In this document: positions 1 through 8,435 of the stretch, one piece after another | Layout: each line of letters opens with the position of its first letter | Position numbering within the stretch: the stretch's first letter is position 1 | Program-made: the position numbers and the translations under genes | Source: Nonomuraea rhodomycinica | GTDB taxonomy: Bacteria; Actinomycetota; Actinomycetes; Streptosporangiales; Streptosporangiaceae | DNA length: 64,000 nt | Direction of reading: 5' to 3' | Assembly (NCBI RefSeq): GCF_013363995.1 | Contig: NZ_JABWGO010000016.1 | Location: 90,006-154,005, forward strand | The notes under the pieces: generated by a model | Told to the model about the DNA's origin: nothing | The model's input: the letters and a program-made list of their open reading frames with translations, nothing else | Databases searched by the model: none

Positions 1-333
1 CGCCAGCGAGATCCCGCCGGTGGCCCGCAGCCGTTCGGCGTGTCCGGCGAAGAGCGGCACGGCCTCGACGCAGGCCTTGCAGGTGAGCGAGAAGAATCCG
101 ACCAGGGTCTCCTTCCCGAGCAGGGTGCGCTCGGTCACGGTCGTCCCGTCGAGGGCGGGGGCGGAGAAGGCGGGGATCCGGTCGATCATCCGGATGGCGG
201 CGGCCTGGCCGGGCGCGCCACCGCCGCCCATGGCTTCGAGCGCTCGCCACCGGCGGAGCATGACCAGGAGGATCGCCAGGTTCAGCAGGCTGACGACGCC
301 GACCAGGATCAGCGCCACCACAGCGAATGTCAC
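1..333 (-). CDS. Membrane-anchored thioredoxin-like (TlpA/MauD-type) redoxin, C-terminus cut by window edge
   Basis: Read on the minus strand, a GTG start at 333 has a GGAGAGGA Shine-Dalgarno about 9 nt upstream. The product opens with one hydrophobic helix (roughly residues 3-25), followed by a linker and a redoxin fold start (IPAFSAPALDGTTV). It contains a CKAC motif in the position of the CxxC active site, in the context FFSLTCKACVEAVPLF. This is the layout of TlpA/MauD-type thiol-disulfide proteins that act on the outer face of the membrane. Such genes often sit beside a DoxX/MauE-like membrane protein; if so it lies off the left edge. The C-terminal part is missing from the window, so substrate and partner cannot be assigned. 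Confidence 0.8.
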   Translation of the reverse strand, partial: MTFAVVALILVGVVSLLNLAILLVMLRRWRALEAMGGGGAPGQAAAIRMIDRIPAFSAPALDGTTVTERTLLGKETLVGFFSLTCKACVEAVPLFAGHAERLRATGGISLA

Positions 334-633
334 GACATGCGTCCTCTCCGACAACCTACGAGCACCCGTACGCCGCGGCCACCCGTCGATGATCACGCAA
401 ATCAGGTCTAACCGCAATGCCCAATATTTAGGGCCCGGTTTGCTGGTGTCATGCGTTGTTGTTGAGTGTCGCTTTTTGCCGTGTTTGGTGGTGTAAATGG
501 TTATGTCAAGCATCGTGGGGTGCCGTCGCCACGGCAGGTGGGAGATCTGACGTGGCGTCGGGTATGGCATTGGTTGCCCCGTGACGGGTATGTGCTCGTT
601 GGCCAGTCGCCTGTTACCGCTTGAGGAGTGACC
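334..633. other. Intergenic region between divergent redoxin and ku
   Basis: About 300 bp between divergently transcribed genes. It is less GC-rich than its surroundings in the stretch 415-520, which is where promoters for both directions are expected. I see no LexA-type palindrome, no RNA gene and no convincing ORF. Confidence 0.5.
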
Positions 634-1554
634 ATGCGCAGCATCTGGAAGGGTGCGATCTCCTTCGGGCTGGTCACGATCCCCGTCAAACTCTTCTCCG
701 CCACGGAGCAGAAGGACGTCGCCTTCCACCAGGTCCACCGCGAGGACGGCGGCCGGATCCGCTACAAGCGGGTCTGCACCGTCGACGGCGAGGAGGTCCC
801 CTATTCCGACATCGCCAAGGGGTACGAGCTGGCCACCGGCGAGATGGTGGTGCTGACCGACGAGGACTTCGAGGACCTGCCGCTCAGCACGTCGCGCCGC
901 ATCGACGTGCTCCAGTTCACCCCCGCCGAGCAGATCGACCCCATCTACTTCGCCAAGGCGTACTACCTGGAGCCGGACGCGCAGGGCGCCAAGCCGTACG
1001 TGCTGCTGCGCGACGCGCTGGAGAGCTCGGGACAGGTAGCGGTCGTCAAGGTGGCGCTGCGCCAGCGCGAGTCGCTGGCGACGCTGCGGGTGCGCGACGG
1101 GGTGTTCGTCCTGGAGACCATGCTCTGGCCGGACGAGATCCGCAAGCCGGACTTCGAGTTCCTGGAGGAGGACATCGAGGTACGGCCGCAGGAGCTCAAG
1201 ATGGCCGAGTCCCTCATCACGACGATGGAGTCGGACTTCGACCCCACGGAGTACCGCGACGCCTACCGTGAGGCGCTCCAGCAGGTCATCGAGGCCAAGG
1301 TGGAGGGCAGGGAGGTCGTCGCGCCGCAGGAGGCCGAGGAGGAGGGCGGCCCGGCCGTGGACCTGATGGCGGCGCTGCGGGCCAGCGTGGAGGCCGCCAA
1401 GCGGGAGCGCGGCGGCGAGCCGGCCAAGGGCAGGAAGCCGGCGGGCCGGGCCGCGTCCGGCGGGGGCAAGGGCACGCGCAAGGCGGCAGACAAGCCCGAG
1501 GAGAAGGCCGAGGAGAAGGCCGCGCCCAAGCGCAAGGCCCGCAAGTCCGCCTGA
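634..1554 (+). CDS. ku: Non-homologous end-joining protein Ku
   Basis: Bacterial Ku forms a homodimeric ring on double-strand ends and recruits LigD for non-homologous end joining. The product is 306 residues. It begins MRSIWKGAISFGLVTIPVKL, the typical Ku opening, and the core beta-barrel region contains VLQFTPAEQIDPIYFAKAYY and SLITTMESDFDPTEYRDAYR. After residue about 260 there is a Lys/Ala/Glu-rich tail, as in actinobacterial Ku proteins where basic tails contact DNA. The ATG at 634 is chosen because GAGGAG at 623-628 is correctly spaced for it; an in-frame GTG at 628 would overlap that ribosome site. No ligD is present in the window. Confidence 0.97.
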   Translation: MRSIWKGAISFGLVTIPVKLFSATEQKDVAFHQVHREDGGRIRYKRVCTVDGEEVPYSDIAKGYELATGEMVVLTDEDFEDLPLSTSRRIDVLQFTPAEQIDPIYFAKAYYLEPDAQGAKPYVLLRDALESSGQVAVVKVALRQRESLATLRVRDGVFVLETMLWPDEIRKPDFEFLEEDIEVRPQELKMAESLITTMESDFDPTEYRDAYREALQQVIEAKVEGREVVAPQEAEEEGGPAVDLMAALRASVEAAKRERGGEPAKGRKPAGRAASGGGKGTRKAADKPEEKAEEKAAPKRKARKSA

Positions 1555-1607
1555 CCGGCGCCCGGTCAGGCGAGCAAGGTGTGTGAACGCCTGCAGCGCG
1601 GCATGGC

Positions 1608-1681
1608 GAGTGCCTGTGCCCGCGCGGTTGCTCCGTGGGAGGGCGGGGCCCTCCGGGCAGCCACGACGGACACAGGCACTC
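1608..1681. repeat. Nested inverted repeat downstream of ku
   Basis: An 11-nt arm (1608-1618, GAGTGCCTGTG) is exactly complementary to 1671-1681, and a second 7-bp hairpin (1638-1644 with 1648-1654) lies inside it. It sits between the ku stop and the convergent small secreted protein gene. It could be a bidirectional terminator with branched structure or a structured RNA; there is no U-tract beside it. Confidence 0.5.
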
Positions 1682-1768
1682 AGGGACGAGCACGGAGCTC
1701 ACTCCGGACGGACGCGGCCGCGAGGCTCACCGCCCGGTCGAGTTCTCACTCCAGTGGTCGCTCAGACC

Positions 1769-2110
1769 TCAGTTTCCGGGAGGGCCGGGCGGGAAGTCGT
1801 CGTCCTCGTTGTGGTTGCGGTTGACGGCGATGGCGTCGGCGTCGGCGCGGTTGTCGTTGTCGTTCGTGTTGTTGTTGTTGATGTGCAGGCGGATCCGCAC
1901 CTTCTGACGACCGTGACCGCCGAAGCCGTGGCCGCCCCAGCCGCCGCAACGCCAGCGGCAGCCACAGCCCCAGCTGTGCCCACACGTGGCGGCGCCGGTC
2001 GTGCCGACGGAGGCGCTGGCGCTCGACGTGGTCGTGGCGGCGACCAGCGTGACGAAGCCGCCGGAAAGGACCGAGGCGGCCGCGAGGCCGGCCATCGCTC
2101 GCTTGAACAT
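1769..2110 (-). CDS. Small secreted Cys/Gly-rich protein with Asn-rich tail (paralog 1)
   Basis: I do not recognise a named family. The ATG at 2110 follows a GGGGGA ribosome site, giving 113 residues. Residues 1-33 are a Sec-type signal peptide (MFKRAMAGLAAASVLSGG, Ala-Ser-rich cleavage zone). The mature part has a four-Cys/Gly/Trp section (CGHSWGCGCRWRC), then an Asn/Asp tail (LHINNNNTNDNDNRADADA) and ends DDDFPPGPPGN. The gene at 2443-2769 encodes a clear paralog in the same orientation with the same tail. The longer ORF reaching 2146 is disfavoured because it would put a polar extension before the signal peptide. An extracellular structural or metal-binding role is only a guess. Confidence 0.8.
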   Translation of the reverse strand: MFKRAMAGLAAASVLSGGFVTLVAATTTSSASASVGTTGAATCGHSWGCGCRWRCGGWGGHGFGGHGRQKVRIRLHINNNNTNDNDNRADADAIAVNRNHNEDDDFPPGPPGN

Positions 2111-2442
2111 GGATTTCCCCCGAAAAATGGTGAGTGAACGCGCCATCCGTGCGCTCTGCTCGCGCTACGGGAATGGCAGTTGTCGCGCGTCTGTGGTGAT
2201 GCCTGAGGCGCGGAAAGACAGGCTGGAATTTTCTCCGTTCCAGCTACGGATCGAGCGTCTTTTCTGCGCCGCCCTTTGTCAGGGAGGGGGGTCGTCGCTC
2301 GCCCGGCGAACGACGACCCCGATGAGCACGAGCGCTCAGGAAAGGTGAACGCGGAACCCACCCCGGCCGGAAAGAGCCGCACGGACGACGTGCCCCGGCC
2401 GGCCTGGCGCTCCGGTCGAGCGCTTCAGCCTTCGGCCGAGGC
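2111..2442. other. Spacer between the two paralogous secreted-protein genes
   Basis: 332 bp, presumably the promoter and leader of the downstream (1769-2110) copy. No ORF with coding character and no strong hairpin was seen. Because each copy has its own long leader, the two are probably separate transcription units. Confidence 0.4.
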
Positions 2443-2769
2443 TCAGTCGTCGTCTTCCTCGCCGTTGCGGTTGACGGCGACGGCGTCCGCGTCAGCGCGG
2501 TTGTCGTTGTTGTTCACGTTGTTGTTGTGGATGTGGATGTGGATCTTCACGCGCTGGTGGCCACGACGGCCGCCCCAGCCGCCGCCGCCCCAGCCGCGGA
2601 AGCCGCAGCCCCAACGGCGCCAGCAGCCCATGCTGAAGTCGCTGGAGGCGCTGGTGACGGTGGTGGCGCCGGCGGACGACGCGGTGGTCAGCGCGCCGAC
2701 GGAGACCACGCCACCGGTCGCGGCGGTGGCCAGCGCGAGGCTTGCGATTGCGCTCTTGAACGTGGGCAT
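2443..2769 (-). CDS. Small secreted Gly/Trp-rich protein with His/Asn-rich tail (paralog 2)
   Basis: 108 residues from the ATG at 2769, which follows a GGGGGG ribosome site. It has a signal peptide (MPTFKSAIASLALATAATGG), a Gly/Trp/Arg-rich middle with two Cys (GCWRRWGCGFRGWGGGGWGG), an alternating His/Ile strand (KIHIHIH), an Asn run and the tail NDNRADADAVAVNRNGEEDDD. The tail is nearly identical to that of the neighbour at 1769-2110, and similarity is also visible at DNA level, so the pair arose by duplication. The alternating hydrophobic/polar strand could promote beta assembly, and the His residues could bind metal. Both ideas are untested inference. Confidence 0.8.
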   Translation of the reverse strand: MPTFKSAIASLALATAATGGVVSVGALTTASSAGATTVTSASSDFSMGCWRRWGCGFRGWGGGGWGGRRGHQRVKIHIHIHNNNVNNNDNRADADAVAVNRNGEEDDD

Positions 2770-3142
2770 TGAGTTCCCCCCTAAAGGATCGGTTGCCCTG
2801 GTTCTTCGGCATTTTTCGTTGCTAACGGAATATGCCGTGGATGTTGGCCAAAAGCCCCATCCGTGGCTTTTCATTTCCGGCGAGTGAGCGCGGCAAACGA
2901 GACTCTGGCCCTTTTGCTATACCCTAACGCTCCCATTGCTGTTATTAAGTGTTTATGAAATGAATTGCCATGAAATGTCCGTTTTGTGTGGGGGGTTCGA
3001 CGGGTTCGGCGCTCCCGCGAAGGCGGCCAATTCCCGATAAATGCACTTAAGGCGTGTTGTGCCCCGATATGACCCGGAATGGTGTGGAATGGCATGATGT
3101 GTGGGTCGGTCGTATCGTGGAGCGGGCGAACGAGGAGGGCGC
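2770..3142. other. AT-richer intergenic region with divergent promoters
   Basis: 373 bp between the secreted-protein gene (minus) and the alpha/beta hydrolase (plus). The stretch 2915-2975 is markedly AT-rich for this genome and includes TATACC and TTATTAAG, fitting promoter DNA. No RNA gene or reliable ORF was found. Confidence 0.4.
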
Positions 3143-4042
3143 ATGGCAGCAGAGCCGATCCCGCACTGGCCAGGACGCATGGTGGGCTCGGTGCACGTCA
3201 GATCCACCCCGGACGGCGCCCCCGACCAGGCCGTGTTCGTCCACGGGCTGGCCGGGTCCGCCACCAACTGGACCGACCTCATGGACGAGCTCAAGGACGA
3301 CGTCACCGGCCACGCCATCGACCTGCCGGGAGCCGGGCACTCGCCCGCGCCCGAGGACGGCGACTACAGCGTCGCCGGGCACGCCCGTGCCGTCGTCGGC
3401 CTGCTGGAGCGCACCGGCCCGGCCCACCTGTTCGGCAACTCGCTCGGAGGAGCGGTGTCCGTCCGCGTCGCCGCCGACCGGCCCGACCTCGTGCGCTCGC
3501 TCACGCTCGTCTCGCCCGCGCTGCCCGACCTGCTGCCCCGGTACGGGCCGGTCCGCGTGGCCGCCGCCGCGACCCCGCGGCTCGGCGAGTGGTTCATGGA
3601 CAAACTGCGGCTGATCCCCCCGGAGCAGCGCATCAGCGCCTCGTTCGCGATGGTGTGGGCCGATGTCGACGCCGTCCATCCCGTACGGCTGCGCGACGCG
3701 ATCGAGGAACTGCGCTGGCGCGACGACCTGCCGTACGCCGTGCCCGCCATGATCGGCTCGGCCCGCGGCATCGTCGCCGAGTACTTCCGGCGCGGCGAGG
3801 ACACCCTGTGGCGGTGCGCGGCCCGCGTCCAGGCGCCCACGCTCATCGTGCACGGCCGGCACGACCGGCTCGTCCGGCCGGCCATGGCCGCCAAGGCGGC
3901 CCGCACGTTCCCGCAGGTCAGGCTGGTGCTGCTGCCGCGCGCCGGGCACGTGGCGATGATGGAGATGCCCGCGGTGGTCGCCGCCGAGGCCCGGCGTCTG
4001 ATCAGTGAGACGCGATTGGGGAATGCCCCGGTCACCGGCTAG
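3143..4042 (+). CDS. Alpha/beta-fold hydrolase
   Basis: 299 residues from the ATG at 3143, preceded by GAGGAGG. The protein has the oxyanion-loop motif VFVHGLAGSATNW, the nucleophile elbow GNSLGG (Ser100), a late Asp in IVHGRHDRLV and a His in LPRAGHVAMM, so the Ser-Asp-His triad of the alpha/beta hydrolase family is complete. There is no signal peptide, so it should be cytoplasmic. The substrate is unknown. It lies 52 bp upstream of moeZ on the same strand and may be cotranscribed. An upstream in-frame start at 3101 lacks a ribosome site and is less likely. Confidence 0.92.
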   Translation: MAAEPIPHWPGRMVGSVHVRSTPDGAPDQAVFVHGLAGSATNWTDLMDELKDDVTGHAIDLPGAGHSPAPEDGDYSVAGHARAVVGLLERTGPAHLFGNSLGGAVSVRVAADRPDLVRSLTLVSPALPDLLPRYGPVRVAAAATPRLGEWFMDKLRLIPPEQRISASFAMVWADVDAVHPVRLRDAIEELRWRDDLPYAVPAMIGSARGIVAEYFRRGEDTLWRCAARVQAPTLIVHGRHDRLVRPAMAAKAARTFPQVRLVLLPRAGHVAMMEMPAVVAAEARRLISETRLGNAPVTG

Positions 4043-4094
4043 GTTCCAACCTGAGGAACGTGAGATGGGTCCCCCTGGAACGGGAGCGTAGAAA

Positions 4095-5276
4095 GTGTCG
4101 TTGCCACCTCTGGTCGAGCCGGCCGCCGAGCTGACCGTTGACGAAGTGCGCCGCTACTCACGCCACCTGATCATTCCCGACGTGGGGATGGCCGGGCAGA
4201 AGCGGCTGAAGAACGCCAAGGTGCTCTGTGTGGGCGCGGGCGGCCTCGGGTCGCCGGCACTGCTGTACCTCGCGGCCGCCGGCGTCGGCACCCTCGGCAT
4301 CATCGACTTCGACGTCGTCGACGAGTCCAACCTGCAGCGCCAGGTCATCCACGGGCAGTCCGACGTGGGCCGGCCGAAGGCCGAGAGCGCCGCGGCGAGC
4401 GTCCGCGAGATCAACCCCCTGGTCGAGGTCGTCGTCCACAACACCGCGCTGACCACCGACAACGTCATGGAGATCTTCTCCGGCTACGACCTCATCGTCG
4501 ACGGCACCGACAACTTCGCGACCCGTTACATGGTCAACGACGCGGCGGTCCTGCTCGGCAAGCCGTACGTCTGGGGCTCCATCTACCGCTTCGACGGCCA
4601 GGCGAGCGTGTTCTGGGCCGAGCACGGCCCCTGCTACCGCTGCCTCTACCCGGAGCCCCCGCCTCCCGGCATGGTGCCGTCGTGCGCCGAGGGCGGCGTG
4701 CTCGGCGTGCTGTGCGCGTCCATCGGCTCCGTCCAGGTCAACGAGGCCATCAAGCTGATCACCGGCATCGGTGACCCGCTCGTGGGCCGGCTGATGATCT
4801 ACGACGCCCTGGAGATGAAGTACCGCGACGTCAAGGTCCGCAAGGACCCCGAGTGCGTGCTGTGCGGCAAGAACCCGACCGTCACCGCGCTGCTCGACGA
4901 CTACGAGGCGTTCTGCGGCGCGGTCTCCGACGAGGCCGCCGAGGCCGTCTCCGGCTCCACGATCACCGCGCTGGAGCTCAAGGCCATGCAGGACAACGGC
5001 GAGGACATCTTCCTCGTCGACGTCCGCGAGCCGAACGAGTACGAGATCGTCTCCATCCCGGGCGCCACGCTCATCCCGAAGGGCGAGTTCCTCAACGGCT
5101 CGGCCCTGGAGCGGCTGCCGCAGGACAAGCGCATCGTGCTCCACTGCAAGTCGGGCGCGCGCTCGGCCGAGGCGCTGGCGATCGTCAAGAACGCCGGCTT
5201 CTCCGACGCCGTCCACGTCGGCGGTGGCGTGGTGAGCTGGGTCAAGACCGTGGACCCCAGCCTGCCGTCCTACTGA
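4095..5276 (+). CDS. moeZ: Adenylyltransferase/sulfurtransferase MoeZ (ThiF domain plus rhodanese domain)
   Basis: MoeZ activates the C-terminus of ubiquitin-like sulfur carriers (MoaD, CysO, ThiS type) by adenylation and then loads sulfur. The 393-residue product has an N-terminal ThiF/MoeB domain with the nucleotide loop GAGGLGSPALLYLAAAG (about residues 46-62), zinc cysteines in CYRCLYPEP and CVLCG, and a C-terminal rhodanese domain from about residue 290 whose active Cys351 lies in LHCKSGARS. The fused layout is the normal one in actinobacteria. The start is GTG with only a weak purine-rich leader. A perfect hairpin terminator follows. moaE is elsewhere in the window (50037-50462). Confidence 0.96.
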   Translation: MSLPPLVEPAAELTVDEVRRYSRHLIIPDVGMAGQKRLKNAKVLCVGAGGLGSPALLYLAAAGVGTLGIIDFDVVDESNLQRQVIHGQSDVGRPKAESAAASVREINPLVEVVVHNTALTTDNVMEIFSGYDLIVDGTDNFATRYMVNDAAVLLGKPYVWGSIYRFDGQASVFWAEHGPCYRCLYPEPPPPGMVPSCAEGGVLGVLCASIGSVQVNEAIKLITGIGDPLVGRLMIYDALEMKYRDVKVRKDPECVLCGKNPTVTALLDDYEAFCGAVSDEAAEAVSGSTITALELKAMQDNGEDIFLVDVREPNEYEIVSIPGATLIPKGEFLNGSALERLPQDKRIVLHCKSGARSAEALAIVKNAGFSDAVHVGGGVVSWVKTVDPSLPSY

Positions 5277-5292
5277 CCGGCGCCTGCTCACC

Positions 5293-5323
5293 GGACCGGC
5301 CGTCCCCTCGGGGCGGCCGGTCC
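5293..5323 (+). terminator. Rho-independent-like hairpin after moeZ
   Basis: Ten-nt arms GGACCGGCCG (5293-5302) and CGGCCGGTCC (5314-5323) pair perfectly, and the loop holds CCCC/GGGG that extends the stem after a one-base bulge. It lies 17 nt past the moeZ stop. No U-tract, as is common in high-GC actinobacteria. Confidence 0.7.
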
Positions 5324-5455
5324 GCTCGCATGCGGGGACCCCGGAGGGCTGGTCGACGGGGGATCTTGTGGTGGGCGGTCCGGTGATAGACCGGTTTCGG
5401 GTGCCGGTCCGGTTTCCCGGGATGGCACCGGGTCGCCCGCATTAAGGTCGAAGCC

Positions 5456-6178
5456 GTGGACATCGCCCGCCCCTGCTGGCCGGCCCTCGTGGCGGCCTCC
5501 GCGTTGACGCTCGTCTGCGCGGTGACCGCCGGGGTGGCCGCCGGGGCGGCGGGCACCGAGCTGACCCGCGGGCCGAACACCGCCGAAGTGCGCGCCGCCG
5601 TCCAGCGGGAGACGGCCGAGCGCTGGCGCACCTGGGCCGCGGGCCGCGTCTTCCCCGCCCGCCTGCCGTACTCCGCCGAGCAGGGCGGCACCGAGCAGGC
5701 CAGCCGGATCGGCATCTCCCCGCGTACGAGCTGCGCCGGGGTCGTGGACGCCGCCGCGGACGGCGCGCTGCGGGCGGCGGGGTGCCGCGCGGTGCTGCGC
5801 GCCACCTACATCGACGCGCTGCGCGGCGTGCTGGTCACGGTGGGCGTCGCGGCGTTCCCCGACGAGCGCGCCGCCGCCCGCGCCGGCGCGGCCTTCCCCC
5901 AGGCGGGCGAGCCGGTGCCCGGCCTGCGCCCGCTCGCCTTCCGCGGCACGGTCGCCGACCGTTTCACCCCCTCCGTACGGCAGGCCGGGTCCGTCCACCA
6001 GGCCGGCCCGTACGTCGTGCTGACCACGGCCGGACAGGCCGACGGGCGGCCCGCGAGCACGGCGGGGGAGCAGCGGCCGGCGGTCTTCGCGTTCGGCGGC
6101 GAGCTGGCCGCGCACGTCCTGCACCGCCTGACCGCGCCCCGCCTGCCCGACTGCGCCGCGCCGGAGTGGCAGTGCTGA
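5456..6178 (+). CDS. Membrane-anchored or secreted Cys-containing protein, partner of mycosin-like protease (copy 1)
   Basis: Not a named family that I recognise. 240 residues from a GTG. An N-terminal hydrophobic helix (residues 8-32) acts as signal or anchor; the rest is extracytoplasmic. Four Cys recur in its paralog at 7536-8435: in TSCAGVVD, AAGCRAVLRATYID, LPDCAAPEW and at the very C-terminus (WQC). Shared blocks include RIGISP, LRATYID, VTVGVA, LAFRGTVADRF and GPYVVLTTAG. Its stop overlaps the start of the protease gene 6172-7482, which implies translational coupling and a joint role, possibly as substrate, inhibitor or membrane partner of the protease. The paired Cys suggest two disulfides. 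Confidence 0.85.
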   Translation: MDIARPCWPALVAASALTLVCAVTAGVAAGAAGTELTRGPNTAEVRAAVQRETAERWRTWAAGRVFPARLPYSAEQGGTEQASRIGISPRTSCAGVVDAAADGALRAAGCRAVLRATYIDALRGVLVTVGVAAFPDERAAARAGAAFPQAGEPVPGLRPLAFRGTVADRFTPSVRQAGSVHQAGPYVVLTTAGQADGRPASTAGEQRPAVFAFGGELAAHVLHRLTAPRLPDCAAPEWQC

Positions 6179-7482
6179 CCCGCCTTCCGCTGGCCCGCCT
6201 TCCGCTGGTCCGCTCCCCGCTGGCCGGCTCCCGGATGACGCGGGCGGCCGGGGTCGCGGCGGCCGGGGTGGTGCTGCTCGGCGCGTCGCCGGCGACGGCC
6301 GCCTCCGCGACGGCCGCCTCCGCGACGGCCGCCTCCGCGACGGCCGACGACGTGCGCGGCGGCCAGCAGCCCGTCCTCGACACCCTCGAACTGCCCAGGG
6401 CGTGGCGGGCCACCAGGGGCGGCGGCGTCACCGTGGCCGTGCTCGACTCGGGCGTGGACCCGCTCCACCGCGACCTGGCCGGCTCGGTGACCGTCGGCAA
6501 GGACTTCACCAAGGGCGCGAACCCTCCGGGCGTGCGCCCTCTCCGGCTGCACGGCACGTACATGGCCTCGCTCATCGCCGGTCACGGGCACGGCCCGGGC
6601 GGCTCGCGCGGCGTCATCGGCGTCGCCCCCGAGGCGGAGATCCTGTCGGTGCGGGTGATCCTGGAGGACGAGGAGCGGGGGTTCCGCGTGTTCGACACCG
6701 ACCCGCGCTTCGAGGACGTGATGGCGCGGGGCATCCGCTACGCCGTGGACCGCGGCGCCGACGTGATCAACCTGTCGCTGTCCAAGGACCTGCCGAGCCG
6801 GGAGGAGCGCGCCGCGATCCGGTACGCCATCGACAGGGGCGTCGTGCTGGTCGCCGCCGCCGGCAACGACGGGGCGCGCCGCCCGGGCCGCGCGGCGCCG
6901 TACTCCTACCCGGCGGCCTTCCCCGGCGTGGTCGCGGTCGGCGCGACGGACGGGCGGCTGCGGCGCGCGACGTTCTCCAACGGCAACTCCTCGGTGGTGG
7001 TGGCCGCGCCCGGCGTGGACATCCTGGGCGCGGGCCCGGGCGACCAGTACTGGATCGGCCGGGGCACCTCGCAGGCGACCGCGCTCGTCTCCGGGGTGGC
7101 CGCCCTCATCAAGGCCGAGTGTCCGCGGCTGTCGCCGCCGCTGGTGGCCCGGGCGCTCACCGCGAGCGCCACCGACCGCCCGCCGGGCGGCTACGACACG
7201 GGCACCGGGTTCGGCGTCGTGAACGCCCGCCGCGCCCTGGCCGAGGCCCGCCGGCTGGCCCGCCACACCGAGACCGCGACCGGGGGCCAGGCCCAGGACC
7301 CGGCCTCGCCCGTCGGTGGCGGGGCGGCGGTCCCCGTCCGCGTGGTCGCCCGCGACCGGGACAGGGCCCGGGTCTACGGCGTCGTGGCCGCCGTGGCGGC
7401 GGGTGGCGCGCTGGCCTCGATGGCCACCATGTACCTGCTGGTCAGGCGCGTGCGCCGCGCACACAACCCCCAAGACGCATGA
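6172..7482 (+). CDS. Mycosin-like S8 subtilisin-family serine protease (copy 1)
   Basis: 436 residues. Start GTG at 6172 overlaps the previous stop (GTGCTGA) and has GGAG five nt upstream. It has a signal peptide, an Ala-Thr spacer made of three SATAA repeats, then a subtilase domain with Asp92 (VAVLDSGVDP), His127 (LHGTYMASLIAGHG) and Ser300 (GTSQATALVSGVAALI). A C-terminal transmembrane helix (GVVAAVAAGGALASMATMYLLV) is followed by basic residues. This is the layout of mycosins, the membrane-anchored proteases tied to type VII (ESX) secretion. No EccB/C/D/E or WXG100 gene lies in the window, so an ESX link cannot be shown. A 15-nt DNA repeat encodes the SATAA units. Confidence 0.93.
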   Translation: MLTRLPLARLPLVRSPLAGSRMTRAAGVAAAGVVLLGASPATAASATAASATAASATADDVRGGQQPVLDTLELPRAWRATRGGGVTVAVLDSGVDPLHRDLAGSVTVGKDFTKGANPPGVRPLRLHGTYMASLIAGHGHGPGGSRGVIGVAPEAEILSVRVILEDEERGFRVFDTDPRFEDVMARGIRYAVDRGADVINLSLSKDLPSREERAAIRYAIDRGVVLVAAAGNDGARRPGRAAPYSYPAAFPGVVAVGATDGRLRRATFSNGNSSVVVAAPGVDILGAGPGDQYWIGRGTSQATALVSGVAALIKAECPRLSPPLVARALTASATDRPPGGYDTGTGFGVVNARRALAEARRLARHTETATGGQAQDPASPVGGGAAVPVRVVARDRDRARVYGVVAAVAAGGALASMATMYLLVRRVRRAHNPQDA

Positions 7483-7535
7483 TCCGCGTACCAAGGGGGA
7501 CGACATACACACGGAGCGATCCTGGGAACGAGGCG

Positions 7536-8435
7536 GTGGTGAAGGCACGTAGGACCACTTCGGGGCTGCCCCGCGCCGGTGGGACGCCGGGACGGCCGAA
7601 TCCCCTCGGCGCCCGTTCCGGCCGCCGTTCGCGGGTGCGCGGCTGGCCGGCCGCGGGCACCCGCGCCGGCGCGGCCGCCCGGGAACGCGCCGAGCGGGAG
7701 GCGCTGCGGCGTGGCGTGCGCTACCGCCGCTGGTTCGTCGTGCTCGTGGGCGCCGTCATGGCCATGTCGGCCGTCGTCGTGCTGCTCGGCACCGTCGGGC
7801 TGCTCGCCGAGACCCGCTCCCGTCCCCTGACCCCCGCCGAGCAGAGCCGCTACAAGCAGGAGGAGATCGCCCGCCGCTGGCAGGCGTGGCCGGCGACCGG
7901 GGTGTTCCCCGAGGAGGTCAAGTACCAGGGGCTCGACAGCGCCCAGCAGTACGCCAGGCGGGTCGGCATCGCGCCCGAGACCGCGTGCCGCGACGGCGTG
8001 GACGCCTCGGTGGCCGCGATCCTCGACGACCACGGCTGCGTGAGCATGCTGCGGGCCACCTACGTCGACCAGACCGCCACGTTCGTGTTCACGGTCGGCG
8101 TGGCCGTGCTGAGGGACGAGGAGTCCCGGGTGTCGGCGGCCGAGCAGCTCACCCAGGACGACCGGGTGGGCGTGCTGCCCGTGGCGTTCCCCGGCACGGT
8201 GACCGAGCGGTTCGGCACCGAGCAGCGCCAGCGCGCCGGCTGGGTGGGCGCCGGGCCGTACCTCGTGTTCTCGACCGCGGGCTACGCGGACGGGCGCACG
8301 CGCGCGGCCGTGCCGCCGGAGGAGATCCTGCACAGCGAGCTGTGGCCGGCCGCCAGGTCCATCGGCAACCAGATCGCCTACTTCCTCGCCGACCCGCCCA
8401 AGGTCCCGCCCTGCACCCAGGGGAACGTGTGCTGA
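7536..8435 (+). CDS. Membrane-anchored Cys-containing protein, partner of mycosin-like protease (copy 2)
   Basis: 299 residues. A basic N-terminal cytoplasmic segment of about 65 residues precedes one transmembrane helix (WFVVLVGAVMAMSAVVVLLGTVGLL), and the rest is outside. It is a diverged paralog of 5456-6178: RRWQAWPATGVFP, RVGIAPETACRDGVD, HGCVSMLRATYVD, PVAFPGTVTERF, GPYLVFSTAGYADGR and VPPCTQGNVC align with the first copy, including all four Cys. GTG at 7536 is used; the next codon GTG at 7539 is equally possible. Its stop overlaps the start of the second protease gene. Function unknown; the repeated pairing points to a protease accessory. Confidence 0.85.
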   Translation: MVKARRTTSGLPRAGGTPGRPNPLGARSGRRSRVRGWPAAGTRAGAAARERAEREALRRGVRYRRWFVVLVGAVMAMSAVVVLLGTVGLLAETRSRPLTPAEQSRYKQEEIARRWQAWPATGVFPEEVKYQGLDSAQQYARRVGIAPETACRDGVDASVAAILDDHGCVSMLRATYVDQTATFVFTVGVAVLRDEESRVSAAEQLTQDDRVGVLPVAFPGTVTERFGTEQRQRAGWVGAGPYLVFSTAGYADGRTRAAVPPEEILHSELWPAARSIGNQIAYFLADPPKVPPCTQGNVC

